This document shows, in pieces, positions 12,501-25,900 of a stretch of DNA of 64,000 nt. Every line of letters begins with the position of its first letter. Positions within the stretch are counted from its first letter, which is position 1. The notes under the pieces are model-generated. The model was not told where the DNA came from and did no database searches. It was given only the letters and a program-made list of their open reading frames with translations. Source of the stretch: Oreocharis arfaki (lineage: Eukaryota; Chordata; Aves; Passeriformes; Paramythiidae). The position numbers and the translations under genes are program-made. The stretch is from the NCBI GenBank assembly GCA_013398015.1, contig VZRR01011487.1:1-64000 (forward strand). The letters are read 5' to 3'.

Positions 12501-15500
12501 ATGAGGGCTTCTTTAGTGTGCTGTGCCTGAAGCGACTGTTTAAACAGCATTAAGCAGCTGAAGGACAAGTTCTGCACCTCCCAGCCAGCACCAGGAGTAC
12601 CTGAGGGGGTAACCCAATGGTGCATCAATACAGCACCCCTAGGGAGTACAGAAAAAACTCTGCAATTTGGGTTAATGGCCACTCGTCCTCCAGGGAAATA
12701 AGCCCATTGCACTACATCTGTAGTCTGCTCGGGATTTCACTTCAAAGTATTTATGTCCTCCCATGTCCTACTGGCATAAAGCAACTCTCTTCCTCCACCA
12801 GTTTTATGAGGGTCTTTAGGTACACATAATTTTCAATGTAATTGCATAGGAAGATGTGCATATTAAATATTACATTTACTGATGTGTCCTAAGGTACGTG
12901 ATTAATGGCTTCATTTTACCTGTCCTAAAAGGAGCAGAATTTTAATATAGAAAGCTGTGCAATCCAAGTCCGTGTTCCACAGGGATTTTTGCGGGCTCAA
13001 ATCCAAAATAAACTAATGAACAAATGAACTAGAGAAAATTCTAAAAACACACTCTGTGCTACTTTGGTTGAACCAGGAGAAATCCAGTGGCCTGGGAATT
13101 AAATTGACACAATTTGATACTTCTTCAGGACATAAATTTTTTTGAAAGTTAACTGCTTCAGTGCTCAAGGGACTTTTCAACCCCAGTCTTCAGTGGAAAT
13201 AACATTCCAGCTTTTAAATCATATTATAAACATAAATGGTACGATAGAAATACAAAATTTCTTGCACTTAATTTAGAACAAATCCCAAGCAGGGTATAAA
13301 TGACACTGCTCGGGCCAAGTGGAGAAGACTCCTGGGGTCTGCTCTGAATTTCCTGGCTGACTTAGGGAGTAACTTTGGAGCAAGTTGCACAGGTCACCCT
13401 CCTCAAACGCCTGTTAAGTTAACTTAAATAAGGTATACAAGTGTTGCTTAATCAAGTGCCTACACACCAGCTGCTTTAGTTTATGCACCAAAGCTTAAAC
13501 CCCCTTTAGTCAGTGTTAGGTCAGGTTAGTATCTGTTCATCAGCTATAACAGTGCTCTCCTCCATGGCTGTAGTTAGAGTAGTTTTATAATAGACAAATC
13601 TGCAATATTAGTTCACTACACAAAATATTTACAGCTGAGAGTCTCCATCCTTATTCTATGATCTTTTCTGGCAAATCACTTGTTACCTCAGTTCTCACTA
13701 AGCTCCCAGACCCTCTCAGTGCACACATGGCAGGAGGTCATGGTCAGAAGTGCCACATTTCTGCAGAGTTAGGGGGGTTGCAATAGGAGATCTCTAACAT
13801 GCAAGAGGGAGCATTCTGCAGAGAGCCAACTGCCCACGATCCACCTCCTGTTGGTGTCTCACCAACACATCTCACCCAAACAAACAGCAAGTCTTTGCCC
13901 AGAGCTGCATGTGCCAGGTGAAGCCCTTTGTGGGACAAGAACACGCAAGACACAGCCATTAAGGAGAATTGACCACACTGCTCCTGCCACCAGCATGGCA
14001 AGGCAGAAATGAGTTCCCACAGCATCCTGCTCCACTCACAGCCCCTAGATAAAGCAAGCAACTTCCCAGATGTAACCCCCAGATGAAGGGGGCAACTTTC
14101 CAGCTGTACCCCCAGCCCCCGGTTTCCCTCATCTCTGAGTCCACACCTATGAGTTTTGTTCACTCTTACCTGGTATTTGGCAGTTCTCAGGGCTTATTTG
14201 ATTCATACAGCCTCTTACTATATAAAAATCCCCAGGACTCACCTTAACTCCTCTGCCTCCAGAAATTTCTCCCTCTGCTCCACTTCCCAAGCTTCCCAGC
14301 ATGGCATATTGTAGTTCTCCAACAAAACACTCCAACCTAAGACAAAGTCAAAACTAACCTTTTTTTCCCTCATTCAATAACTTCTACAAATTACTTCAGT
14401 TCCAATATGAGCCCCTGAGATCCCTTGTACCCTCCCACCTCTGCAGCTACTCTTTTAACAAGGAGGCTCATATCTTCTCGCTGCTATCTTCCTGATGTCC
14501 TCCTGGCACCCGCTCACCCAGACCCCTCCATTCCAAGCTGCTCGTTCAGGTGAGCATCATCAAGCAAGAGCAACAGCAGCCTAAAAGACCTGTTAGAAAG
14601 AAATCTGAAAAGCATAAATCCATTTCAGCACATAAAAAAAGGGAACACTTATTAGAGTTTTTGTGGTTGTTTTAGTACCCTTGTGATGGGAAGGACATAA
14701 GGGGATTTATTGCTTTTTGGGGGGGTCCAATAAGATTCCCCAGATCTCATACAGCAGTTTCAAAGTTCAAAATAGCTAGGTGTTTTTGAGCCCCTGCTCT
14801 ATTTCTTTATTTAGCAAAAGATGAAATAAAGGAAGATCCCAAAACCAGAAACATTAATTCTAGGTGAAACTGTGTTTTGCAACTTCTGGAAGCTATCTTG
14901 TACCAGTCATCAGTCTTACTTGAAGCAACAGTATCTTTTGAAAGAAACCCTCAAACCATATGTTTGCATTGGATTTATTTGCAGATATTGGCAGATGATT
15001 ACTGTGAAAACTTTGAAGAGTACTGGAGATTTCACTAAAGGAGACTGAATGAGTTTTTCAGAATCATTGTTTTATTAACACACAGGAATAAATAATTTAA
15101 AACTCTGAGCATAACATCTGTGTTACTATATCAGGGAAACATGACCTGTAGCATGCATCAGTGCCTGAATTATTCGACTATCTGAAATGCATCTCATGAC
15201 TTTGATACATTCCACAAAAAATTCTGTGGAGTTTTATCTGAAGATAGGAGTTAAAGATGACAACAAATTGCTGGCAGATTCAGTTGGTAAACATCCTAGA
15301 TAAAAATGTTAGATGAAATCTTCCTGTTTAACCTTGCCTATCTTCTCTCCCAACAGAGAAAATTATTTCGTAGCAGAGGAAATCTCTGAAGTCTGTTTGA
15401 TTCGAACTATTAAAAGTAAATCTAAAATATGAAACTAAGCATTCCTAAACATATTCAGACTTCTGGCCTTTGGGAAGTACCAACAGAGAGAAGGATTACC

Positions 15501-17743
15501 CACCTGGTAATCCTTCAACCTTGCTTTGCCTAATGAACTTCACCACTGCAACAGAGATAAAGAAAGCAAAAAGCTGTATGTTTTACCAGCCTTAAAAACT
15601 CATCAATTTGTTCCCTTTAATTACTTTCTCTTAGCGCTCCAATGGGTCAAGGACACCAGCATGCTGCAGCATCTGGGATTCATGCTGTGTTTTCTGAAGA
15701 GAAAGAGTAAATGGAAGTAGGTGTTGACATTGTATAAGAAACGTGGTATTTCTCAGCAGACCTAATGGCTTATTACACAGGAACAAATGAAAGGTAAACT
15801 TTGCTGTGTGAGAGCCTTCTGTCAGCAGTCAGGTACAGAGAAGGGAAATGCTCGGGTTTAATTTTTAAAATATACTGTCTTGATACAATTTATAAAATCA
15901 AATAATAGCCCAAATTGAGGGACTGAGGATGTAACTTGATATGATTTCACCAGAGTCATGCAGATTTGTAGCAGAAGTGAATTTTCTCAAACACATTTGC
16001 TGTTAATGAAAAACTGCCCATGGAATTCTTCCCTTAGACATGGGAGCTGGCAAAGCTTTGTATGTTGAATGGCTTCACAGAGCACCCTGGTGACAATGAT
16101 GCAATTCAGCCCTCCTCCCTCTAGGACAGAGCAGAGGTGGCAGTGGTCAAAGTGCAGTGGCAACCTCTAGTTTTCCCGCTTTGTGAAATTTTCTGTGTTT
16201 GAATATTGCCATCTTTTGGCAAATAAAGCCACAAAGTGCACTGATAGTGCATCTATTATTAGGCTGGTTTTGGAAGGAGCTTGTTTAATTTTAAGACAAA
16301 GGGCCTTGGTGAAACACCCCATGAATTCCATCCATGGGCTTTGAGTTTTACAATTTATTTCCAGCAGAAATGGGACCATTAAATGACTGGACAGGCAGCC
16401 TATTTAAACTCAAAAGGCAGCTGCGCATTTCAGCCTTCCCCATTTCCTCCTTCCAATTCCCGTTTTATTTTTGGAGGGGATATCCCCTTTAATCTTTTCC
16501 TGAAGAACTTTCAGCTCACCAAAAGCCATAGAGCAACTTAGTGATGGAAAACTCCCTGTGTGGCATATGAGTGGTTTAGGTCACTTGCACAAGCACTCTC
16601 AAGGGTGTTAGTAAAAGTAGGGTTTGTATAAATTCGTCACCCATTCCCTGCCCAGGGCCCTTCCCTAATATGGCTCTGAGGACTTTCTGTCATTGACACA
16701 TGGGAAGTCATTCTGTCATCTGCTCTAGAAAAATCCCAGTGAAACAACAAGGCAGAAGGAGGGATGTGTTCTTCCCTCTCTTTGCAGCTGCATTTGAGGG
16801 TTGAAGGCTCTGCACCACACCTTCCCATTGTGAAGGGGCACAGGGTAAAATGAACATCTGGGTAAGGGAGGAGGAGAAATTCCAGTAAGTCTAGACCAAG
16901 CTCACTTCAATACTTCAAAATGTTTCTGTGTATTTTTTTTTTTGGATGTGTAAATTGCCTTCCTCTTCTTCCTTCCTACTTCCATTTGGAACAGAGAGGA
17001 AAAACGATAAAAATGTCCCCATTTTTCTTGTGCTGTTTCGCACCTGGAAGCACATGTAACCCTGGGGGAAAGTGCTTGATCTTGTCACATCTTCAGTGTA
17101 ATCACTTGAGACAATACCTGATGAGCCTGGGAGCTCTTGAGTGACACCCAAACCCCTGCCAAAATCCCTGAAACAGGGCCCCTTCCCCTTTTGTTAGAGG
17201 AGTGAAAGAAACCACATCCTCTTCAACTCCTACTTTACTTCCAGACAACACCTACAGTCATTAGCAAACTTAAAGAATAAGTGGCACTGATTTTGCAATT
17301 GCAAGCACACTTAACATTTTATCCTTGCTCCTTTTTTATCCTGTCCCTTCCAATAGTCATTAAATTTATTAAGTGGCTTCTACAAGTGACTCCTCTCACT
17401 TCTAAAAACGACCAGGTTATCAGCATAGAAAATATATCTAGGTTCAGTCCCTCTTTTCTTATCTTTTCTGACAAACCGCTCTCCTTCACAGTTTTATCTA
17501 TATAATTGATGACCCACACATGACATAATTTACAGCCCTCTCTAGCAACCTTCTAAACTGCACACCAGTCATTCCAGGATCACACTCTCTCAATGCTGCT
17601 GTTCCAGCCAGCCACTATAAACTGGGATTTCTTTTTATTTAGTCTATATAAGACTACAATGGAATAACCAAGAACAGAGGCTTAACTTTTCAGATTTCAG
17701 TAAGATTTCAGATAAAGTACGCCAAATGAAAAAAAAAAAAAAA
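12501..17743. other. non-coding stretch, no gene recognised
   Basis: No gene is supported. The longest frame is 139 codons on the minus strand (13744-14163). It is rich in W, C, G and L with no domain, and overlaps a second minus-strand frame, so I treat it as chance. A perfect 11-bp hairpin lies at 15490-15516. A short stretch at about 13670-13710 faintly resembles a MIR body but is too weak to call. Confidence 0.5.
15490..15516. repeat. perfect hairpin with paired TAATCC/GGATTA motifs
   Basis: Perfect 11-bp arms, GAAGGATTACC and GGTAATCCTTC, flank a five-base loop (CACCT). Each arm carries GGATTA/TAATCC, the core recognised by OTX/PITX/CRX-type homeodomains. The structure is certain; a function is not shown. 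Confidence 0.6.
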
Positions 17744-17793
17744 NNNNNNNNNNNNNNNNNNAAAAAAAGGAAAAAGAAAAAGAAAAAAAAAAG
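17729..17793. other. A-rich tract containing an 18-base assembly gap
   Basis: A run of A is interrupted by 18 N bases (17744-17761), followed by A-rich sequence with scattered G (AAAAAGAAAAAG type). The gap is most likely a sizing or sequencing failure at the homopolymer. The true length of the tract is unknown. Confidence 0.9.
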
Positions 17794-20699
17794 CTGAAGT
17801 TAACAGAATTATCTGCATTTACTTTTTGTGCACGCAAAGGCACAGCTCAGCCCTTTGTGCAGGTGAAGGGACTTCAGGACTAGAAGACGCACTAACAGAT
17901 GGAGAAAAAGGATGCTGCTCTGGCTTTCTCTTCCCTTTCTCTTAATGCCTGGAAGACACTGTGTTTATTGCTCTCCTATTAAGAAATCAGGAGCTGTGTC
18001 TCAGGAAGAAACCCCTTCTATCGCTTCTCCTTATGGTGGTGTGTGGCAGAAAAATGAACAGCATCAATCCTTCCATGAGCAGTAGAATACGGCAGCAGAT
18101 AGAAACCAGCTCCTGCATAACAGAAACCATCATTATAGGGTCAGCAAGCATGAAAAAGTGCCTTTATGGAGCCTGAGATAAATTACAAGATCTCTATGAA
18201 TAGAGGGGAAAAGAGAGAGGAAGCCTCTCCCTACAATTACAGGAAAAATAAAAGGGCACAAATACATCCAGGGAGAGGAAAAACACAGTGACACAGTGTC
18301 CTACATGGTGGAAATGCCAGAGCCAGCCCCTAATGCAGCTTGCTTTATGAATCCATTTTAACCCAGCGTTTCAGCCCGAGTTTCTGATGTTCAGGCTAGC
18401 AAAGCTCACTTTCACCTTGAGAAATGGCAATCACTGCAGAGTAACGCTGAGCGCATACAGCTGTCCCTTTCCTTCCCATTTCATTCAGATTATTTTTTTA
18501 GGAATGTTTTTCTGCTGTGGTAGGCAGGATCCTGGGAAGAGGAGATAAATTCTTTTAATTATTGTGTCTCCTGTAGCTCGGCAGCGAGCTGTGGTGGGGC
18601 AGTGCAACAACCTGCAGACATGAAGGCATCTGCCTGGAACAACACAGAGGAGCCCCTGCCACTGCCTGAAGCTCCCAGAGACAAAGACTCAGAGGAGCCT
18701 AGGGAGGAAAACCTTCTCTTGTAGGGGAGGCCCTTGCTCCACTCCTGAACAATGTGAAATTTTATATTTATTATAGATTTTTTATATTTATTTTCCCTGA
18801 CTCTGCTGTGTCCTCCAACTTTATCTTATAGGACTCGGAAAACCCATTGTCCCTTTCAGGCTACCCCCAACATCCTGAAAAAAACCCATGGAATAACCCC
18901 CACAACAAGTTGAAAATCAACATTTACCCTCCTTTTTCTACAGATACTGTTTAGGAATCAAACTCTGCAGACAAAGGTTTATGACCACAGCTCAGCATAG
19001 CAGAGCTGCCTGACTTATTTCTGACTTAAAATGGAAAATCCATTGTTCTTTGATTTAAAAAGTCCTTTTATTTTTAGAAGTGATGTATCAAATATGCATG
19101 AATGGGCACATGTCTTTTCCATTGAGTGATTCCAACCAGAGGGTTTGGCTCAGATCCTGCCACCCTCCTTGTTAGACCTTGAAAACAAGCTTTGAAACAC
19201 AGGGAGAAGTTCCACAGAAGGAGCTGGGGAAAAGTCACAAGAAGAACATGCCATCAGCAGGAGAGTGTCATGACCTATAAATGGTCAGAAAAGGTAACGA
19301 ACAGAGAGACAAATTAATTTTCATGAACTTCCTTCTCCTCCTGCAGAAAAGTCCTAATTGAGGAACATTTTCCCTGACCACAATACAAAACCTCTGGTGA
19401 ACAAGCTCGTTATCTGGGTGCCACACTGTGACCAGATTTGCCACATATTAGTTTTTAATAGGCAGTTGCTGACTATTTGCAAATAAGTAGTTATCTCAAA
19501 GTGTGAGAATAAAGTTGGCTGTCTGTATTTTTCTACTTTTAACTGAGAAGGAAAAACTATTGCTCTTTTTTCCCTCTCCACAGCATCCAGAATCACCAAC
19601 TGTGTTCCTGTTACCTGCTCACCTCTTGCTGTGCAACATCACTCCAGTATGGGTCTTCTTAGTGCCCTTGACTTGCCACAATTGACCACCACGAGCTTTG
19701 TCATTGACTTCAAGCAAAGAGGGAGGAAATAGCTCAGAATTCCATTCAAGCCTCTTCCCATTACCAACCAACAATATTTCATCTGCTTGGTCCAACACAC
19801 ATTTGAGGAGAATCCCTCATGTTATCTCCAGGTATCAGCTGGACATTTTAGGACATGAAGATTTTTTGCTGTTTAATTTGATGACATACATGGAGCAAGT
19901 GTATAAACACTTGCCTGACGATTCAAATGCAGGAATTTTGTTTCCTTGCCAATTTTTAATATATCTGTTCAACTATTTTATCATGTGATTTCCAAATTGC
20001 CCCTTCAAACCTTGCAGCAAAATGTGCATAATTGTGATGGATTTTTTCTTTCCCCTGCCTTTGTCAACAAATGCCTAATCAATTCTAGTAAACTAAAAAA
20101 TTCAAACCCCCAGAAACAGGCTAACAAGTTCTTCCAGCTATTTATCTAATTTGTATTGACAGGAAAACTCATTAATTTAATCTAAAAGAATAAGTAAGAG
20201 TCAGGATTAAGGCATTTATGTTTATATGTCCATCTTGTACATCAAAACAAGATCTTTGCAGTACTGGTCACATGAGAAAGCCATTAAAGGGTTTGATACT
20301 GAGGTGGCAAATTTCAGCTCTGTCATGATAAATATGTTCATGATAAATGTGTTTGAAAAAGATAAAGCACAAGAGACTAAAATGATATGATAAGAGTGGA
20401 TTTCCTGGTGTTTAAATGTTTATGTGACTGATATTTATCTCAGGACCTTAAATATTACCCTGCACTCTAACTCGTCTTTGAGCTCAGTTTAATGGCATGC
20501 TAACCTCAGTTATGCATTTTATAAATGTGTATCCCAACAGAGATCCTTCCTTCCCATCAACACACAGGAAATGGATGAGTGCATGAGTATTAAATCTACC
20601 CTGGCTTGAATTTAACCACCCAGAGCCACAAATGAAGCCTGCAGCAGTCAGAGATGCTCAGCAGTGCTGAAGATCACACCCCTTTTCAAGCTGTGCTAC
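17794..20699. other. non-coding stretch, no gene recognised
   Basis: Open frames here are all under 97 codons and overlap each other. I see no domain, no CR1 fragment and no RNA gene. A short 16-base direct repeat (TCATGATAAATATGT / TCATGATAAATGTGT) occurs at about 20324-20354. Confidence 0.5.
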
Positions 20700-20835
20700 T
20701 TCTGGCTGTGATGCTGAGCATTGTCTGACTTTTCCATGCCCCAGTTTACCCATGTGTAAAATCTGCATGATAAAATGAAGGTGTTTGGAAATTAATTGAT
20801 ACTGGTAGAGCGCTGAGAATCTTGAGTGAAAAGAG
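20700..20835 (+). mobile_element. MIR-like CORE-SINE relic
   Basis: The segment CCCCAGTTTACCCATGTGTAAAAT matches, with substitutions, the body of MIR/CORE-SINEs ('cctcagtttcctcatctgtaaaat'). About 55 bases later comes GGTAGAGCGCTGAGAAT, like the SINE tail 'gtaaagcgctttgagat'. The order and spacing fit a plus-strand copy. The tRNA-derived head is not recognisable. Such elements are ancient and survive as scattered relics in birds. Confidence 0.5.
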
Positions 20836-21583
20836 CTTTGGGAATTTGTAATAGAATCATTAAGTGAAATGCCAGCAGAGATATTAAAAGCAGGGTCAAA
20901 TTTTTCAAACTGTGAGGAAAAGTCAAGGAGGGAGGGCAGAGACATGAAGACCCCAGAAGAGCATGGAAGTGGGGAAGAGGCAATGAAACAACCTGTCAGA
21001 CATCAGGAGCAGAGACAGAACAAAGGTCTGAATTATTAACTCTAATTAGCAACTTAATAAAGAGACAAGTCTTTAAAAATGGAATGCTTAGACTACATTA
21101 TGAAGGAGCTTGAGAGGCATTGGTCACCTAAGGAGAAAACAAATTGTAAGAGAGTAGGGGAGAGGCAGATTGTCCCCAAGCTGGAGTGGGGGTTAGCAGG
21201 CACACGGGCAGATGGCAGAGCCAGTGGGACCCTGCCAACAGAATGAGCTTCATGTTCCAGTCACTTTCTCTTGGGAACTTTTACCTCCTGAACAAATCAA
21301 AATCATGTCCATGACCTTCCACTGATTTTAGGCTCACGTATATCCCAGCAGCCTGGTAGCCAGAAGTTCATTATTCTTTCCATCTCCATTGCTCTGAAAT
21401 CTCTGGAAACAGATCTGGTGAGATTTCCATGGGACTCTGCTTAGAGCAGCCTCTGAGAGTTTCCTTTACACGTTCTGTCTGATTCCATCCACTTGCTTGG
21501 TACAAACAAAAGTGAGAAGTAAGAAGTCATAATAAATCTTTATCATGCCTACTTTGGTGTTCAAAAGACAAAACTAATGACAT

Positions 21584-21670
21584 AGGAGAAAGGAAAGGAA
21601 GAGGGAGAGGGGGAGGAAGGGAAGGGAAGGGAAGGGAAGGGAAGGGAAGGGAAGGGAAGAAGGGAAGAAA
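21584..21670 (+). repeat. 87-base pure purine tract with (AAGGG)n microsatellite
   Basis: Every base is A or G. The core at about 21614-21658 is a pentanucleotide array of AAGGG units, flanked by irregular AGG/GAAA variants. Open frames through it on the minus strand are artefacts of the repeat. Long homopurine tracts can form triplex (H-DNA) structures and are prone to length change. Confidence 0.95.
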
Positions 21671-22428
21671 TGTACTGCAAAGACAATCCTAAACTGAGCT
21701 TCAATGTTAGTGTACAGAAGAAAAGAGATCAAGGCAAAAACAAGAACAGGCTCCACTGTGATGCTCTTAAATGGAAATAACAAAACAAAGATGACATCTT
21801 GTCCTGCTTGGAAGGGTCTTCTTCAAAGTCATGTTTGTGGTTTTCATAAAGACTGAGGGTATGTGTATGCGTGTACACACACCCACTTACAAGTGCATGG
21901 TAAATGAGGACACACTGTTGCAAACCTTTGAGCAGAGGCTTTCACAATAATAGCTCTGAATCCAGCACTCAGACATCAAAGGGAGACAATGGAGCCCAGC
22001 ACCACCACCAGAGATAGATGATTTCCACACAGGCAGAAGGAAGAGACACTCCACAGCAGCCACGGGGCTGCTCCCTGCCTTCCTTCCCTCTCCTCATACA
22101 CATCTCCATAGGATTTTCCTGGCCACATAACCAATTTCACAAGTTTGATAATTGCCTTTACAAGAGATATTGCTGCAAAACTGCAACGGATAAATAGGAT
22201 AAGTAGCATATTTTTAAAGCAAGAAATCAATAGATCTTTGTTTTCCTTCAGTAACCTTCTTGATGCCTAGTGATTTTTAATGGCCTTTTGGTCAATATCC
22301 TTACAGAGAAAACATATTGCCTAAAACAACATTAGGGGCATTTGTCACTAAGTTTTTTTCCAGTAGGGACTGACTGTCCTTACCCAGTTCCCTGAAAATC
22401 TCAACACGCAGGAAGCATCATTTACTGG

Positions 22429-22455
22429 TAATATTGCTTTCTAAAAGCAATATTA
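22429..22455. repeat. perfect 12-bp-arm hairpin
   Basis: Arms TAATATTGCTTT and AAAGCAATATTA are perfect complements separated by three bases (CTA). This is the longest short-loop inverted repeat I found in the window. Confidence 0.7.
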
Positions 22456-22530
22456 GCAAAACTGCTGCGAAATGTGTTCAGTTTCTGAGTTCACACTTCA
22501 AGAAAGACATGGAAGGATTCACAGATCAAT

Positions 22531-22655
22531 GAATCACAAAATGTATTGGGTTGGAAGGGACCTTAAAGCTCATCTCATTCCAATCCCCTCCCATGGGCAG
22601 AGACACCTTCTACTAGACCAGGTTGCTCCAAGCCCTGTCCAACCTTGCCTTGGGA
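22531..22655 (-). mobile_element. CR1 LINE 3'-end fragment
   Basis: In reverse orientation this reads GAATCACAAAATGTATTGGG, then 'ttggaagggaccttaaag', CCATGGGCAGAGACACC, and 'ctactagaccaggttgctccaagccctgtccaacc'. It is the terminal ~125 bp of an avian CR1, of the type with CACTAGACCAGG rather than CACTATCCCAGG. Just after it, AGACTACAAGAA occurs twice 19 bases apart, which is outside the element. Confidence 0.9.
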
Positions 22656-25600
22656 AGAGACTACAAGAAACACCCAAAGACTACAAGAAGGACTCAGAAC
22701 GTACCCAGTGGCAAAAAAAAAGCGCACACCTTTATTTCTGTGTAAAGCTCCTAGAGCTGAGCTCATTGAGTTAGCCTAAGGGCAGCACAGAGTAGTAGCA
22801 AACACAGAGAGGAATGTTTGGTATTAGGGAACATTTGACATTAAGAAAAAGGTATAATGACAATTTAGTGTTGGAAGTTGGACAAACTCAACCTCAAAAG
22901 AAAACTTACAGCTCCCTGGCAGTGATTAAAGTTTGTAACCCAAGGCAGCTGTTTCACTTTCTGCCACTTAAGATTTTTTTAAGCTTCAGAGCTGCAGAGA
23001 AGAGTTTTCCTCTCCTCTCTGCACAACTTGATGCTGTGCTGATTCTCTTCTGCTCAGCACAAGCAAACAAAGGTCTGCAGGGAATTCTGCCCCCAGCAGC
23101 CTGGTATTTTGGCATCATTCTGACAGAACAGAGAATATGTGTGGTATTTGGCTTTTTGTCCTTGGGAATCTGGCAAGAGTTGAAGTTACTTGTTCATTTT
23201 TTCAAGAACTGAAATAATTGAGTCATTAAAGTATTGAAACGGGCTGTTCATGGAAATACACCAAGGTTTCACTTGGATGATCTAATGGCTCCCCCAGAAA
23301 ACAATTAGAAACAATTTTTGTCTTCCTTCTATGCAAAAATTGATCTGTTCCCAAGCAGCAGCCAACCAGGCGAAGTCTGGCAGCTAAGTAGAAAATTATT
23401 TATGATGGGAAAACAGGACACTAATTCTAAGCAAAACCTTGTCTATCATGAGTCAAAGATCATACAGCCACATCTGAACATGTACTGAGAGCTTTCTTGA
23501 GGAATTCAGCTGGCCATACCCACATCTTTGCTGAGCTGTATTAAGACGTTGACTTCATATTTCTAATGGTAATACAACTCTTCCCCCACATGGATATCAA
23601 AGAGCCATATGGTCAATTAACTGTGCCCAATGCTTACCCAGCATTATTAAAACTTGCAATACAAAATATGTCTTTTAAATTCCTCCTTGCATTCAAATTA
23701 AAACCGGTTAATTTTTTTTTTTTTTAAATTATGGTGAACTTACAGGTTGTCTTAAGAAACCCTGGGGAAGAAGAGTCATTCAGAGACACACACAAAAAAA
23801 GAAAATTCACTAAAAATAGGAGAAAGAATGAACGCCATGAAGCAGCAATTTTATGGTCATAAGTATGCATAAGAATAAAAATAATTTATTCCCAAAAGTA
23901 CATATTGTAGACTGCTTGGCATACGAATGTTTTAGTTTAGGACTCATGACTTTTATTAGTATTAATTACTTTTGCTGGCAGTTTAAAATGTATAGCGGCC
24001 TTAAAGCAAGGGCAATACCTATTAAGTTTAATTACTTTCTCCTTCAGCCTAAGCAATAAAGAAGTATGGTGGAGATCTGGTTATTAACTGAGCGTGGCAT
24101 CCAAATGAAGACACAGTGCACAATAATTGTGTTTGTTGGGCCACAAGCTGGTGGTTCTCATTGGTCTCTCCTGTGCCAGGGATGAGCTGGGCTGTGGGCA
24201 AACAGGAGAGATTTTCTTCCCTTGACCTACTTTGGACAAAATCTCATCCTCAGTCACATTTAAGCCCTCATCACTTGCAGCAGAAAGCCCTTGAGTCAAA
24301 TGACAAACAAGCAGCTTCCTTGCCTGCTCACAGATCAGCTGCCAGAAGCCAGGGCTTCAAATATTCTTAGGATTTACCATCTATACTTTTTGTCTAATTT
24401 TTAAACAAAAGAGGTATCTGCCTAGATATCAGCATGCTACATGTTTTTCAGAAGAAAACTGTATTTTTGCTTGCTTTGAACAATTTCTACCAAGATTTTT
24501 GTGAAGCTACTGAAATTCTCTCTGTATATGTGCCTTAGCTGTTCGAAATGTGATGTTTATATGGGTGTGTGCCTGTGTGTCTATATCCATAGCTTTGAAA
24601 CCAAAGTTTATTATTAAATTCTAAATTCCTCAGGAGCTTAGTCACCTTATTAATACAAGATCAAAATATGACATGGGAAAGATCTTGTTTTAAAAATTAA
24701 CAGAATAATAAGTGACAATGATTTCTACATGACCAAGATACCCTGCATGGTCCTGCCACCACAGCTTCTATTATTTAAGCTCTCTGCATGGATTTCTAAG
24801 TCATTCCTATCATTACTGTTTCCAAAACCGCTCTCTATACCATGCCAAGCATTTTATAGATGTATTTCTTCCTTTCTCACTTTTCATCCCAGAATAAATA
24901 TAATCTGGTCATATTTTAGAATTGGATCTAGTAGAGTTTCTGCATTCAAACCAGCCTGTATTCCTGTCTAACAGTGATCCTAAGTCATCTTTGGCGTAGT
25001 TACTGTGAGTGATATACCAAAACATTCTTTCTCAAGTATTCAGAAAAGAATAAAAAAGGAATTTCAAATATTGCAGTTCTCCCACTGATATTTGTTTTTT
25101 AAAAAATCAAGCACAATACACAGCATATAAAAATACATCTGCTACTATTTGTCTAATCTTCCCACGCAAATTTAACAATTTGCATGACATTAGTAGACAT
25201 CAGTAGCATGTGTTAAGCACCAAAATGTCTAACTGACAGTTTGCATTCACATGTCCCCAGAACAGCAATTAAAGAAATATTAGTACAAGTCTAAAATAGG
25301 AAGGAAATTCCAACTTGACTTTTATGAGTGATTTTTGACCATTTGAAGTATGTGCTAAATTCACGAGATGAGGCAAGATCTGGCCTCCATTTTATAGTCA
25401 GTGGATACAAAAGTGTGGGTCCTGCTTACAAGGACCCACATTACTTATTTACATCAATACAAAAAATCACACAGAACAAAGCCATACCATTTACCCCGGA
25501 CAGAAGGACTAGAACCACTTGCCTAAATCTCAGATTAATGGGAAAATCACCAGTGCTGCAGCATAGACACCCAGAAGAGAGAGTCACAACTGCAGCCAGG

Positions 25601-25900
25601 GAGCAGAGGGAGAAGGAGAAATCCTCAGCTCTCAGCAGCCTCCTGTGTTATTTCGGATAGACAAGGTTCTCCAGCAAATTGGAGTAAAGCTCATCCTTGT
25701 GTGGATTTCAGGGGTGAAGCAAATGTTAAGAAAGCAAAACACCCAGTGACAAAAAGGCAGAAATATTTTCTTTTGATGTAGGACAAAAATACTTCACTGG
25801 GAGACTTTCTCCCCGTACTCAGGAAACCTTTCCCCTATTTCTGTCTTTTTCTTTTATGTATTAATCAAATAAGAGCTGATGCAGAAAGCAGGAAATTTAT
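22656..25900. other. non-coding stretch, no gene recognised
   Basis: The longest frame is 132 codons (22814-23212, plus), which begins near a CR1 edge. It has no motif I can place and no splice or promoter context that would make it credible. Nothing else stands out apart from short A/T runs. Confidence 0.45.

Noticed and set aside
13670..13710. possible MIR body fragment
   Set aside because: The match (GGCAAATCACTTGTTACCTC) is short and has no supporting head or tail.
13744..14163. 139-codon minus-strand open frame
   Set aside because: No domain, no promoter or splice context, a composition typical of chance frames in GC-richer bird DNA, and overlapped by another frame.
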